38,178 nucleotides of DNA from Candidatus Poribacteria bacterium (GTDB lineage: Bacteria > Poribacteria > WGA-4E > WGA-3G): assembly GCA_009841255.1 (NCBI GenBank), contig VXMD01000039.1, positions 1 to 38,178 on the forward strand. The letters run 5' to 3'. Every line of letters starts with the position of its first letter. Position 1 is the first letter of the stretch. Positions 24,642 through 33,857 of the stretch are shown one piece after another. The notes beneath the pieces are model-generated. The model made no database searches. It was not told the origin of the DNA and saw nothing but the letters and a program-made list of their open reading frames with translations. The position numbers and the translations under genes are program-made.

Positions 24642-25811
24642 ATGATCCACTTTTTGCGAAGCTTGCACGTCTCCCGTTTTACGTTCCGACACCTGCAAGC
24701 GCACACGATTTTACTGTTCCTCATTGCGACGACTACACTCTTCAGCGATGTCTACCGTATCAGAAAAGGCGATACCCTTCTCATTGGGGTGATCGGACAG
24801 CCTGAGTATACGCACTCTGCACAGGTCCGTGAAGACGGCAGAATTAGTTACTTCAGTGGCGATCTTGAGGTTGCTGGACAGACAGTCGAGACGGTTAACC
24901 AACAGATTCGCGAGTTCCTCGTCTCAGAGAATCTTGTCAGAAATCCCGTCGTCATGGTATCACCGGTGCTACAAGAGAACGGTGTTTTTGTCGGCGGTGC
25001 GGTCAAACTTCCGGGACGTTATCCCATCTCCCCAGAAACCGACATCGGTTTATACCGTGCCATCACGCTCGCAGGCGGTATGGCAGAGAACGCCGATCAC
25101 CAAGTGGTGCAATTAATCCGCACCGATATGCCAGAAGAGATCGAAATCTATGATCTCTCACCGACCCATCCTTACCGCGATATCCGCGTCAACGTCAACG
25201 ATCTCGTGTTCGTCATGCCCCTGAGTTCTGTTGAAGTACAAGGACAGGTCCAGACTCCTGGCACACTTTTTATTCGGGGACAGATCGGTATCCGGGAGGC
25301 ACTTGCCCGCGCAGGCGGTCTCACCCAAGAGGCAGACCTGACCGCCATTGTGAGAGTTGAGAAAAACGGGAATCTGTCCGAATTCAATCTCTCCGAGCAA
25401 TTTTGGAAATCGTCACCCAACGGTGCGGCTTCACCCTCCTTATCGAACGGCGATGTATTGTTTGTCCCCAATGTTTTCAAGGTCGAGCCGATCTACGTAA
25501 CAGGCTACGTTCGCACACCGGGTGTCCAACGGGTTCGCGGACCCTTGAATCTCTCGCAAGCCGTCGCGCTCGGTGGCGGATTTGAGACATCAGCGAATCG
25601 TGAGGAGGTTATTATCCACCGCCATGACGGCACAACGCTGACAGTGCCTTTCATGTCCGATCCTGCGGATGGTGCGACGCAACAGACTTTGCTCTATCCA
25701 GGCGATATCTTAGAGGTGAAAAAGAAGTTTCAGGTGAATTGGAGTCTCGTCAGCACAGTCGCCTACATCGTCATCGCTGGCATCAGTCTCACACTCCAGT
25801 TGACGAGGTGA
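24642..25811 (+). CDS. Polysaccharide export protein with three SLBB domains
   Basis: 389 aa. A signal-like N-terminus (1-35) leads into a polysaccharide-export domain (YRIRKGDTLLIGVIGQPEYT, about 37-110). Three SLBB-type units follow (from about 113, 195 and 283; VGGAVKLPGRYPIS, VEVQGQVQTPGTLFI and YVTGYVRTPGVQRV). A C-terminal hydrophobic helix (about 368-386) follows. This resembles Wza-type outer-membrane channels or related Gfc/SLBB proteins. No other capsule genes are nearby. Its stop is 26 nt before the first gene of the candidate defence system. Confidence 0.85.
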   Translation: MIHFLRSLHVSRFTFRHLQAHTILLFLIATTTLFSDVYRIRKGDTLLIGVIGQPEYTHSAQVREDGRISYFSGDLEVAGQTVETVNQQIREFLVSENLVRNPVVMVSPVLQENGVFVGGAVKLPGRYPISPETDIGLYRAITLAGGMAENADHQVVQLIRTDMPEEIEIYDLSPTHPYRDIRVNVNDLVFVMPLSSVEVQGQVQTPGTLFIRGQIGIREALARAGGLTQEADLTAIVRVEKNGNLSEFNLSEQFWKSSPNGAASPSLSNGDVLFVPNVFKVEPIYVTGYVRTPGVQRVRGPLNLSQAVALGGGFETSANREEVIIHRHDGTTLTVPFMSDPADGATQQTLLYPGDILEVKKKFQVNWSLVSTVAYIVIAGISLTLQLTR

Positions 25812-25837
25812 AAAATAGAAAAAGGAAAATGATACAT

Positions 25838-26584
25838 ATGAATACCCCATCAAATCCATCATCAGAGTTTGCGCCAGGGCAAATTGTTTTCTTGAAAGCG
25901 GATCCGTCTGTTCGGGGTGCTGTCGTTGCGGTGTTCCCGAGCACTCCCGAAAGCCGAATTAACGTTTTTGCTGGTGGTAGAATTCAGAGTTTCCATGCTT
26001 CTCAGTTGCAGGTGAGCACGGCTTCAGATATTCTCAACCGGATTATTGATGCCCCCTCTGAGACAATTGAGCAAATTGAGGCGGTGTTACGATCCCCGAA
26101 GAAAAAGAGCAGTGATTGGGACGCTGATAGGCTCCTCAGCGAACATTTCGCACCCCCTGTCCGTTTTATCACCTATACAGGCATCAAGGATCTATCGAAA
26201 ATTGCGACGAAATCCTATCTACTCAGGGGGGTTGATGCCGACCATAAAAGGACTCAGATAGCGAAACTGCAGATATTATTTGCCTTTCCCAAAGAGAAGA
26301 TGCCGGACCTGAAACCCTATGTGAAAATCAGGGCAGCCTTGAAAGCACAGAAGCTTCAACCGCTTGAGGACCCAAACGAGCGGTTTCATGTTGATAACAA
26401 ACTGCTCCGGCAGGCGCGGAAAGACAAATCTAACGTCAACATTGTCACACGGACCGGACATGTCTTGAATGGACAGATCCAGCATTTTGATAAATATGTT
26501 CTTTATATGCGGATCGGCGGGAAGGTTGTGGTTGTGTATCGACACGGTTTGTTTGAGTTGACAATTGGGGAGCCAGAGGATTAA
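25838..26584 (+). CDS. Two-module bridging protein (helicase head domain + Hfq/Sm-like domain)
   Basis: 248 aa, no family recognised. Module A (about 10-58, FAPGQIVFLKADPS...SQLQ) looks SH3-like and is matched by the N-terminus of the SNF2 helicase two genes on (34 of 49 aligned residues identical). Module B (about 93-242) is matched by residues 3-152 of the sacsin-like ATPase. The end of module B (201-242, TGHVLNGQIQHFDKYVLYM and VVVVYRHGLFEL) resembles an Hfq/Sm fold with its VYKHA-type second motif; 24 of 41 residues are identical to the ATPase copy. I start at MNTP because the helicase gene has the equivalent start and spacing; an upstream in-frame ATG gives three more residues. Inference: a scaffold joining the two large enzymes. 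Confidence 0.8.
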   Translation: MNTPSNPSSEFAPGQIVFLKADPSVRGAVVAVFPSTPESRINVFAGGRIQSFHASQLQVSTASDILNRIIDAPSETIEQIEAVLRSPKKKSSDWDADRLLSEHFAPPVRFITYTGIKDLSKIATKSYLLRGVDADHKRTQIAKLQILFAFPKEKMPDLKPYVKIRAALKAQKLQPLEDPNERFHVDNKLLRQARKDKSNVNIVTRTGHVLNGQIQHFDKYVLYMRIGGKVVVVYRHGLFELTIGEPED

Positions 26585-27106
26585 CGTGTTGGGAACTGCA
26601 AGTAGGGTAGGTGCGGTTTCCGAACGGCACCATGGGTGTCAATTTAGGGGTCTTCCGTAGGTTGGGTTGAACGGAACTGAAAAGACAGATGTGGATGCTC
26701 AAAATACCTCTTAAATCTAACAGAGGGTCATCTACACTCAAGAGCGTAGTGAAACCCAACTTCATACCGTCAGAGTTCCCGAAACTGCAAAGGTGTTGGG
26801 TTTCACTAGGTGTCTGTTTGACGTAGGTTATAGGGAGCAAGCTTCATTTTTCGGTTACTTTTCAAGGTTTTGGTGGAGTCCGTTCAACCCAACCTACGAT
26901 ATTGAGATGCAGTTTTTGCTAAAATTGATACGCTCTGATATGGGATTAATGGTTGTTGTGTTCATTGTCTGAATCGCGGATTGACACGGATTTTACAGAT
27001 TTCGCGGATTTGGCATCTTTTGTATTCAATGGGGTCACTCCAACCTATCACAGGAGAGTTTTTTAAAATTGTCTAAAATTTAGAAGGGGAAAAAGGAAAT
27101 AGAAAT
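26585..27106. other. Intergenic region with a MITE-like inverted repeat
   Basis: About 520 bases that separate the first and second genes of the candidate system. It holds a GGTGCGGTTTC-type sequence near 26610, a 243-bp inverted-repeat element (26656-26898) and a GCGGATT-rich stretch (26972-27010). No gene or clear promoter is visible just before 27107. Confidence 0.6.
26656..26898. mobile_element. MITE-like element with nested inverted repeats
   Basis: The 20-bp ends CGTAGGTTGGGTTGAACGGA (26656-26675) and its exact reverse complement (26879-26898) bound the element. Inside is a second inverted pair, AGTGAAACCCAAC (26748-26760) and GTTGGGTTTCACT (26795-26807). There is no transposase. The sequence type resembles known interspersed GTTGGGTTTC repeats of other bacteria. 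No target duplication was identified. Confidence 0.75.
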
Positions 27107-30100
27107 ATGAGTGCAAATCCTTCTCCAGAGTTTTCACCAGGACAAATTGTTTTTTTGAAAGCCGATCCTTCTACTCGGGGTGCTGTTGTGGCAATTCTGC
27201 CCGGTATTCCTGAGAACCGAATTAATGTTTTCGTTAATGGAAACGTTCATACGTTTTATCCATCTCAGTTGCAACTTGAGGTTCAAGATGATTCTCGCGT
27301 CTTTTCATGTGATGACTTTCATGCCTATCTAACAGCACTTCAAATCCGATATCCCGGCTTATCAACCTTATACTCGCTCAATGCAGCGCGGGTTGACTTT
27401 ATCCCATATCAATACCGACCTGTTCTCAAATTTATCAAGGCAGATTTACCACGATTGCTTATCGCTGATAGTGTCGGTGTCGGAAAAACCATTGAAGCGG
27501 GATTGATTTTGCGCGAGTTACAAGCACGTAGCGATGTTCAAGCGGTTCTCATTATATGCCCCCGTCCGTTGGTAGCTGAGCAAAAGTGGCAGCGGGAGAT
27601 GAAACGATTTGACGAAAATTTTGAGCATCTGGACGGGGCTAAATTGCGATATTGCATCAATGAGATGCATCTGGATGGCGAGTGGCCCGAACAATACCAG
27701 AAGATTATTCTCCCGTATTCGTTATTGAATAACACACTCCTTTTTGGTCCTGAAGGGAACCGCAAACGAAAGCATGGCAAAGGGCTTTTAGATCTAGATC
27801 CACCACCGCACTTTGATCTGGTCATTGTTGACGAAGCACACCATATCCGAAATCAGGGGACAGCCAACCACGAAGGCGTGCGGTTTTTCTGTGAAAATGC
27901 GGAAGCAGCGGTATTTCTCACTGCAACTCCTATCCAACTCGACAGTCATGACCTATTCGTCTTGCTGAATGTTCTTCGCCCCGACTTGATTTTGGATGAG
28001 GAAAGTTTCAATCACATGGCAGAGCCGAATCCGTTCATTAATCAAGCGATTGACGCGGCGCGTGTGCAGGAAAGTGCATGGAAACAGACTGCAAAGGAAG
28101 CACTTGACCAAGCCTCTGAAACCGCTTGGGGACGATCGATTCTCAGGAACAATCCCGAATTTAAGCAGATTAGAGGTCGTCTTGCTAGCAGGCGTATCCT
28201 TCCTGAAGAACGTGTCCAGCTCATCACGGATATGGAGTCACTCTACACGTTTTCAGGGATAATCAATAGAACCCGCCGTCGCGATATCGGTGAATTTACT
28301 ATCCGCCGTCCGCGGACCGTAAAGGTTGAATTGACAACAGATCAAGAGGAACTGCATGAAGAGCTCCTTGAAACACAAAAGGAGATATTCCGCAGATTGC
28401 ATGGAGATCGGAGCGTTAACTTCATGATGACAACGCTCCGCCGACAGTTGGCAAGTTGCCTGCATGGACTCGAACCCCTACTTGAGGATATATTAACCCG
28501 CCGACTCGACGAACTTGAGTGGACAGAAGCTGATGCCATGGATGCGATGCCTTCGGAAGAAATTGCCACGCAAATTCTCGATCAGATCCTAACGCTTCTT
28601 GAAAAAGCGAAAACGCTTGATCCAGAGGATTTGAAGTTGGAGGCACTCCGAAAAGTTGTCCGCAGTCGGCAACGCCTCCGCAATAACAAAATTATGATTT
28701 TCAGCAGTTTTCGCCATACGCTTGCTTACCTTTACAAACACCTCGCAGCGGAAGGTTTTCGGGTCGGCCTCATCCACGGTGGTGTGCCGGATGAAGAACG
28801 CCTGGAACTCCGCAGTCGGTTTGAGAAGCCGAAAGCCGAGCGCGATAGTCTGGATCTCATGCTTTTTTCGGAAGTCGGGTGTGAAGGGTTGGATTACCAG
28901 TTCTGTGATTGCATCGTTAACTACGATCTGCCGTGGAACCCTATGAAGGTCGAACAACGCATTGGACGTATTGACCGCAAAGGACAAGAGAGCGAGAGTG
29001 TCAGTATCATCAACCTCATTACACCCGGAACCGTTGACGCGGACATCTATGAGCGGTGTCTCCTGCGCATCGGAGTCTTTGAGAGTGCCTTGGGTAGTAG
29101 TGAAGAAATTCTCGGTAAGATCACAACCGAGTTACGAAACATCGCGGAAAACTATGACTTGACGCAAGAGGAGCGAAGAGCCAAATTGCAACAGTTAGCT
29201 GATAATGAAATCCGATTAATACAGGAACAGGAGACACTTGAGGCAGAGCAATTGGACCTGTTCGGGCTCCATTTTTCTCATGATAGAATGGAGAAAGAGG
29301 TCGAAGAGGCTTCCAGTTTCTGGCTATCCTCGGCATCAATACAGAGGTTTGTTACGCGTTATCTTTCCCAGAAGATTGGGACAGAACAGGAGTTCATCCT
29401 CGGCGAAAAATCCCTCAAAACCCTTCGACTGTCTGAAGAAGCACGGAACGCCTTATTCGATGATTTGCAGCAATCCGATCGGGAAAAAACGCGAGTCTAC
29501 CGGGAGTGGGAAAAATGGTTAAGGGGATTAGACCCGCATTTATCTATAACCTTTGAAGCCGACTGCGCGACGCAGTATCCTGAGGCTGTGTTTATCATGC
29601 CGACACATCCATTGGTGAAACAGGCGGCAGCGGCGTTAAACACAGAACAAGAGGTCGTCACAACACTGAAGGTTAGAACCAATAAAGTTCCGCCGGGACG
29701 TTATGAATTTGCCATCTACCAATGGCGGTTTCTTGGCATTAGGGAACACTTAGTCCTTAAACCGATTGCTTTATCAGAGGTGTTGGTCCCGCATCTGAAC
29801 GATCTACTTGAAAGGGCAGAAGACGGCGATACACAGGAAAGTCAAGCATCCATCCAGAAGGATGCATTGGAAAAAACGCACCAGCACTTGTGGGCTGAAG
29901 CGCGTGACCAACATCTGGAACGGACACAGGCGTTAGCGAGTTATCGTAAAGAGAGCCTTTCGACAAGTCATCAGAAACGGGTAACACTGCTGAAAGAGAA
30001 GATTGCACAGGCAACCAATTCGAGGATTCAACGGATGCGACACAGTGAGCTTGCCAACGCTGAAGTTGATTATCGGCGGCGTATCCAAGCATTTGACGAG

Positions 30101-30184
30101 GCACTGGAGAAAGCAGACGTTACGGCGGAACCGGTGGCTTATGGGGTTCTGGAAGTATCTACCGATCCTTTACCTAGAACGTAG
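27107..30184 (+). CDS. SNF2/RapA-like helicase with an N-terminal head domain shared with the bridging protein
   Basis: 1025 aa. The head domain (about 8-60) is homologous to module A of the 25838 protein. The motor has Walker A ADSVGVGKTIEAGL (120-133; the Gly-rich loop usually reads DEVGLGKT or DEMGLGKT), DEAH (242-245), TATPIQ (272-277), HGGVPDEERL, and GRIDRKGQ (about 617-624, in helicase motif VI). A long helical C-terminal part (about 900-1010) looks coiled-coil. The order is like RapA/HepA, DrmD of DISARM and DpdE, but no other DISARM or Dpd gene is in the window. Spacing of 43 nt to the ATPase gene makes cotranscription likely. A ribosome site AAGGA lies 9 nt before the ATG. Confidence 0.9.
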   Translation: MSANPSPEFSPGQIVFLKADPSTRGAVVAILPGIPENRINVFVNGNVHTFYPSQLQLEVQDDSRVFSCDDFHAYLTALQIRYPGLSTLYSLNAARVDFIPYQYRPVLKFIKADLPRLLIADSVGVGKTIEAGLILRELQARSDVQAVLIICPRPLVAEQKWQREMKRFDENFEHLDGAKLRYCINEMHLDGEWPEQYQKIILPYSLLNNTLLFGPEGNRKRKHGKGLLDLDPPPHFDLVIVDEAHHIRNQGTANHEGVRFFCENAEAAVFLTATPIQLDSHDLFVLLNVLRPDLILDEESFNHMAEPNPFINQAIDAARVQESAWKQTAKEALDQASETAWGRSILRNNPEFKQIRGRLASRRILPEERVQLITDMESLYTFSGIINRTRRRDIGEFTIRRPRTVKVELTTDQEELHEELLETQKEIFRRLHGDRSVNFMMTTLRRQLASCLHGLEPLLEDILTRRLDELEWTEADAMDAMPSEEIATQILDQILTLLEKAKTLDPEDLKLEALRKVVRSRQRLRNNKIMIFSSFRHTLAYLYKHLAAEGFRVGLIHGGVPDEERLELRSRFEKPKAERDSLDLMLFSEVGCEGLDYQFCDCIVNYDLPWNPMKVEQRIGRIDRKGQESESVSIINLITPGTVDADIYERCLLRIGVFESALGSSEEILGKITTELRNIAENYDLTQEERRAKLQQLADNEIRLIQEQETLEAEQLDLFGLHFSHDRMEKEVEEASSFWLSSASIQRFVTRYLSQKIGTEQEFILGEKSLKTLRLSEEARNALFDDLQQSDREKTRVYREWEKWLRGLDPHLSITFEADCATQYPEAVFIMPTHPLVKQAAAALNTEQEVVTTLKVRTNKVPPGRYEFAIYQWRFLGIREHLVLKPIALSEVLVPHLNDLLERAEDGDTQESQASIQKDALEKTHQHLWAEARDQHLERTQALASYRKESLSTSHQKRVTLLKEKIAQATNSRIQRMRHSELANAEVDYRRRIQAFDEALEKADVTAEPVAYGVLEVSTDPLPRT

Positions 30185-30227
30185 TTATGTAAATAGATTT
30201 AGAAATTTAACGCAGAGGAATTTTAGA

Positions 30228-33200
30228 ATGAATCATGATTGGGATGCAGAGCAAGTGCTAACAGAGCATTTTGATGCACCTATTCGTCTTTACTTACACG
30301 AACGTAGCGTTGACTTAGAAAATATCAAAATTCATATTGATAACCGGGTACATGGTATTGATAGTGATGGGGCGCGTCACTCCTTACATAAAGATGATAT
30401 TCTTTTCGCTTTTCCGCTTGACAAAATGCCTTATGTGAGACCACATATCACAATGCTCAACCGTGTTAAGAGTCTCAGACTCAACCGCAAAAGCAATGCA
30501 CAAAATCGTTTTTGTATTGATGATAGTAAACTCACGACAGCCATCCAGAAAAATATAGTTCTTGTCACGCGTAGAGGCCACGTGATTCGTGGTGAGTTAC
30601 AAGCTTTTGATAAACTTCATTTGTTCATGCGAGTTGGTAGCAAAGTGGTACTTGTGTACCGACAGGGGTTATTCGCTTTTAAAACGAAAGTCAATGACCT
30701 CCGCAAATTACACAAAAAGCGTAAAAAATGGGTTGAAGCCAACCGCGAAAATAATTTTGAAGATGGTATTAAGCAGTTGCTCACGGAGTTGTACCCAGAC
30801 AACGCACACTTCATCTATGAACTTCTACAAAATGCTGAGGATGCAGGTGCTTCAGAAGTTAAGTTCGTTCTAAAAGAGGATAGTGCAACATTTGAGCACA
30901 ACGGGGATCGCATCTTCTCTCCAAAAGATGTAGATGCCATAACCAGCATTGGTTTTAGTACTAAAAGGGACGACCATACCAGCATAGGTAAGTTTGGTAT
31001 CGGCTTCAAAGCAGTGTTTGCTTACACGACCACGCCAGAGATTGAATCAGGCGAATTTCACTTTCGTATCCGCGACATGGTTGTGCCTGATACAGGAGGC
31101 CTGGCCCCCGGAAGTCTTGGTTGGGGGAAAACTCACTTTGTCTTCCCTTTTGGCAACCCCAAAAAACCTCCGGAAAAGGCATGTGAGGAAATAGAAACGA
31201 ATCTTCGGGAATTAAACGAGAACACTTTATTGTTTCTGAGCAACATCCGTAAAATAGAGTACCGGTTACCCGATTCAACTACGGGTTCGTTAGAGCGGAG
31301 AGAAAGCACAACTAACAGAAATCGGATTGAGATTTCTGTCATGCGCCCAGAAAACCCCTTGCCTGATTCTATTCATTATCTCCGATTTACAAAGGATGTT
31401 GACGTTCAAAACGAAGAGGGTCAACTTAAGCGTTGCCAAATCTCGGTCGCCTTTGGCACGGACAAATCCCGGAAAATTACACCCTTAAACCAAGGTCAAG
31501 TCTGCATCTATTTTCCTGCCGTAAAGGAGACTTCCAAGTTGCGGTTCCACCTGCATGCCCCTTTCGCTTCAACTGTTGCTCGCGATAGTGTGCGGGAGTG
31601 TCCAGCTAACGAAGAACTGCGGAATCATCTCGCGGAGTTAATAGCGGAGTCAATGCATACCATCCGCGATCAAGGCTTATTGGATGTAGAATTTCTTGCA
31701 ACCTTACCCAATAACAGGGATGATCTGCGTCCGTTTTACCTGCCCATCCAAGAACGGTTAATTGAGGAATTCAATACGGAAAAGTTAACGCCAGTGAAAC
31801 GGAGACGAAGTGAGCACGCAGCAGCTTCTGGCACCTATCGAGGTTCCAATGTATTGTCCGCTCTGATTAATGATGAAGATCTAGCAACACTTTTTGGCAA
31901 AGACCGTGATCAGCCTTTGTGGATTGCTAACCCACAACAACGTAACCAGCGAGAAGATAATTTCTTATCTAAGTTAGACATCACCCAATGGGAAATTGAA
32001 GACTTCATAGAGATATTAGAAACTCAGTCTGATGCAGTAAAAGAATGGCTAAAGGAAAAACCGAACGATTGGCACCAAGACCTATATGTGTTACTCGGTG
32101 ATTTCCTAAAGGTCCCAGCATCTCAATTTTATATGGAAGGTGGACGCAAAGAAAGGTTATCTAACCTTCGTATTGTCCGCTGCAACGATGGCGAATATAG
32201 AACCAGCAGCGAGTGTCACTTTCTTGATGATGTGGAATTCGAGGTTGGAAAAGAAAAAGCACAATCAGAGGAGTTCCACTACGTTGCTAAAGGGATCTAT
32301 TCATCTGGGCAAAACAAAAATCGACAGCAGAAAGCCCGTGAGTTCCTTGAAAAAATCGGTGTTTGTGAAGTTGATGAAGCTGAGCATATCAAAGTGATTT
32401 TAAGACAACGATACGAAGATCCATATACTATTATACCCTCTGAGCTGCACGAGGAAGATATGAAAAGATTCATTGCCCTTGTAGAAAAGGAGCCTGATAG
32501 AGTAGATTTATTTAAAAACTATCGCATCTTCAAAACTGTCGACTGCGGCTCTTTCGATGAGGGCTTTTACCACAATGCAAGTATAATTTTCTTGGATTCA
32601 CCGTATCTTGAGACAGGTTTGAAGGTCTATTATGAGGATGATGAGTACTGGGAGTATGTATGCACAGAAAGTCTTGATCCTTATCTCTCATTGGATCATA
32701 AAGAATACGACTTAGACTTAGAAAAACTTGGTAAATTCGCCGAGGCGTTAGGCGCAAAGACAAAATTGGAGGCTAATAAGCAAATAATTCCCGAGGATCA
32801 CCCTGAATGGAATAATCGTCTTGGATTGGGATCCGGGCATTGGCGACACACTGGAGTTGATGAAGATTATAGGATCCCTGAATTCCAAATTCTTCTTACT
32901 AATCCTTCAATTGCTAAGGCAAAACTATTCTGGCAAGCAATGTGTTCCCTACCTGAGCGTTCCCTAAAAGCAAGATTCCGTTGGAATCAATCTAATGAAC
33001 TCCATGAGGCAAATTCTACCCTTGTGCACGAATTAAGGAATGCAAAATGGGTTCCACAAAAAAATGGAAATTCTATTTCTTTTCTGCGACCCCGCGACGC
33101 TGTGAGAGACAATCTCCCCGCAGGCTTTCCTTACGATACAGGTCAAAAGTGGCTTGAAGCGATTGAGTTCGGTAAAACTGCCAAGCAACAGAGAACGGAA

Positions 33201-33857
33201 AATATTATCAGAGAGATTGAGCAAAACTCACGAAATCAACACGCGAAAGAGTTCGGATTTGACTCTGCAGATGAAGCTAATACAATGGCAAAAATCGCAA
33301 ACGAATTGAAGGAGGAGGGCAAAACACCTGACGAATTACTTAAGCAGCGTCTTGCCCAAAAACGACGTAAGGAATTGCTGATTATAGAACTTAGCGATGC
33401 CGAAGAAAAAGAATATGAAATTCGGGCAAGAAGTATTAGATCGACCGGTAACACAATTGACCCAAGTACTACTCTTAGAGCACTATATACGACAGATGAA
33501 GATAGAATGCATTGTCAGATGTGTTCAAAGGGTATGCCGTTCAAAAAGCGAAATAGCGATGAAGATTACTTTGAGGCAGTGGAAGCATTGGGAAAGGGAT
33601 ACTTTTTCAAAGAGCATGAAGCACAGTATCTGGCGTTGTGTCCAGAGTGCGCAGCAGAGTACAAAGAATATGTGAAGCGAGATCCGAAAGCACGAAAAAC
33701 TTTCCATGACGCTCTGAAAAATTCGGATAACCCTCAAATTCACTTGGTATCGAACGGGCGAAACATACGCATTTGGTTTGAAACCAAGCATTGGTGGGAT
33801 CTGAAAGCGGTTCTATACTATTACGAAAACATATATGACCCTGATGATGCTGATTAA
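30228..33857 (+). CDS. Sacsin-like GHKL ATPase with Hfq/Sm-like head and C4 zinc tail
   Basis: 1209 aa. Residues 3-152 are homologous to module B of the 25838 protein, with the Sm-like segment at about 111-152 (TRRGHVIRGELQAFDK, VVLVYRQGLF). A basic linker (155-172) leads into a GHKL ATPase of the sacsin type: YELLQNAEDAGA (197-208, Asn202 the Mg ligand) and GKFGIGFKAVF (254-264). The middle is long and unclassified. A zinc site near the C-terminus has C1096-x2-C1099 and C1138-x2-C1141. A longer frame runs back into the helicase gene, but the ATG at 30228 has AGAGGAA 7 nt upstream and lines up with module B. Base use looks AT-rich. Confidence 0.85.
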   Translation: MNHDWDAEQVLTEHFDAPIRLYLHERSVDLENIKIHIDNRVHGIDSDGARHSLHKDDILFAFPLDKMPYVRPHITMLNRVKSLRLNRKSNAQNRFCIDDSKLTTAIQKNIVLVTRRGHVIRGELQAFDKLHLFMRVGSKVVLVYRQGLFAFKTKVNDLRKLHKKRKKWVEANRENNFEDGIKQLLTELYPDNAHFIYELLQNAEDAGASEVKFVLKEDSATFEHNGDRIFSPKDVDAITSIGFSTKRDDHTSIGKFGIGFKAVFAYTTTPEIESGEFHFRIRDMVVPDTGGLAPGSLGWGKTHFVFPFGNPKKPPEKACEEIETNLRELNENTLLFLSNIRKIEYRLPDSTTGSLERRESTTNRNRIEISVMRPENPLPDSIHYLRFTKDVDVQNEEGQLKRCQISVAFGTDKSRKITPLNQGQVCIYFPAVKETSKLRFHLHAPFASTVARDSVRECPANEELRNHLAELIAESMHTIRDQGLLDVEFLATLPNNRDDLRPFYLPIQERLIEEFNTEKLTPVKRRRSEHAAASGTYRGSNVLSALINDEDLATLFGKDRDQPLWIANPQQRNQREDNFLSKLDITQWEIEDFIEILETQSDAVKEWLKEKPNDWHQDLYVLLGDFLKVPASQFYMEGGRKERLSNLRIVRCNDGEYRTSSECHFLDDVEFEVGKEKAQSEEFHYVAKGIYSSGQNKNRQQKAREFLEKIGVCEVDEAEHIKVILRQRYEDPYTIIPSELHEEDMKRFIALVEKEPDRVDLFKNYRIFKTVDCGSFDEGFYHNASIIFLDSPYLETGLKVYYEDDEYWEYVCTESLDPYLSLDHKEYDLDLEKLGKFAEALGAKTKLEANKQIIPEDHPEWNNRLGLGSGHWRHTGVDEDYRIPEFQILLTNPSIAKAKLFWQAMCSLPERSLKARFRWNQSNELHEANSTLVHELRNAKWVPQKNGNSISFLRPRDAVRDNLPAGFPYDTGQKWLEAIEFGKTAKQQRTENIIREIEQNSRNQHAKEFGFDSADEANTMAKIANELKEEGKTPDELLKQRLAQKRRKELLIIELSDAEEKEYEIRARSIRSTGNTIDPSTTLRALYTTDEDRMHCQMCSKGMPFKKRNSDEDYFEAVEALGKGYFFKEHEAQYLALCPECAAEYKEYVKRDPKARKTFHDALKNSDNPQIHLVSNGRNIRIWFETKHWWDLKAVLYYYENIYDPDDAD

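Noticed and set aside
25739-25837. Longer N-terminus for the bridging protein
   Set aside because: The extra residues (MESRQHSRLHRHRWHQ...) overlap the SLBB gene in another frame and have no counterpart in the helicase head.
30003-30227. Longer N-terminus for the sacsin-like ATPase
   Set aside because: It overlaps the helicase gene by about 180 bp in another frame, and the ATG at 30228 has a good ribosome site and matches the start of module B.
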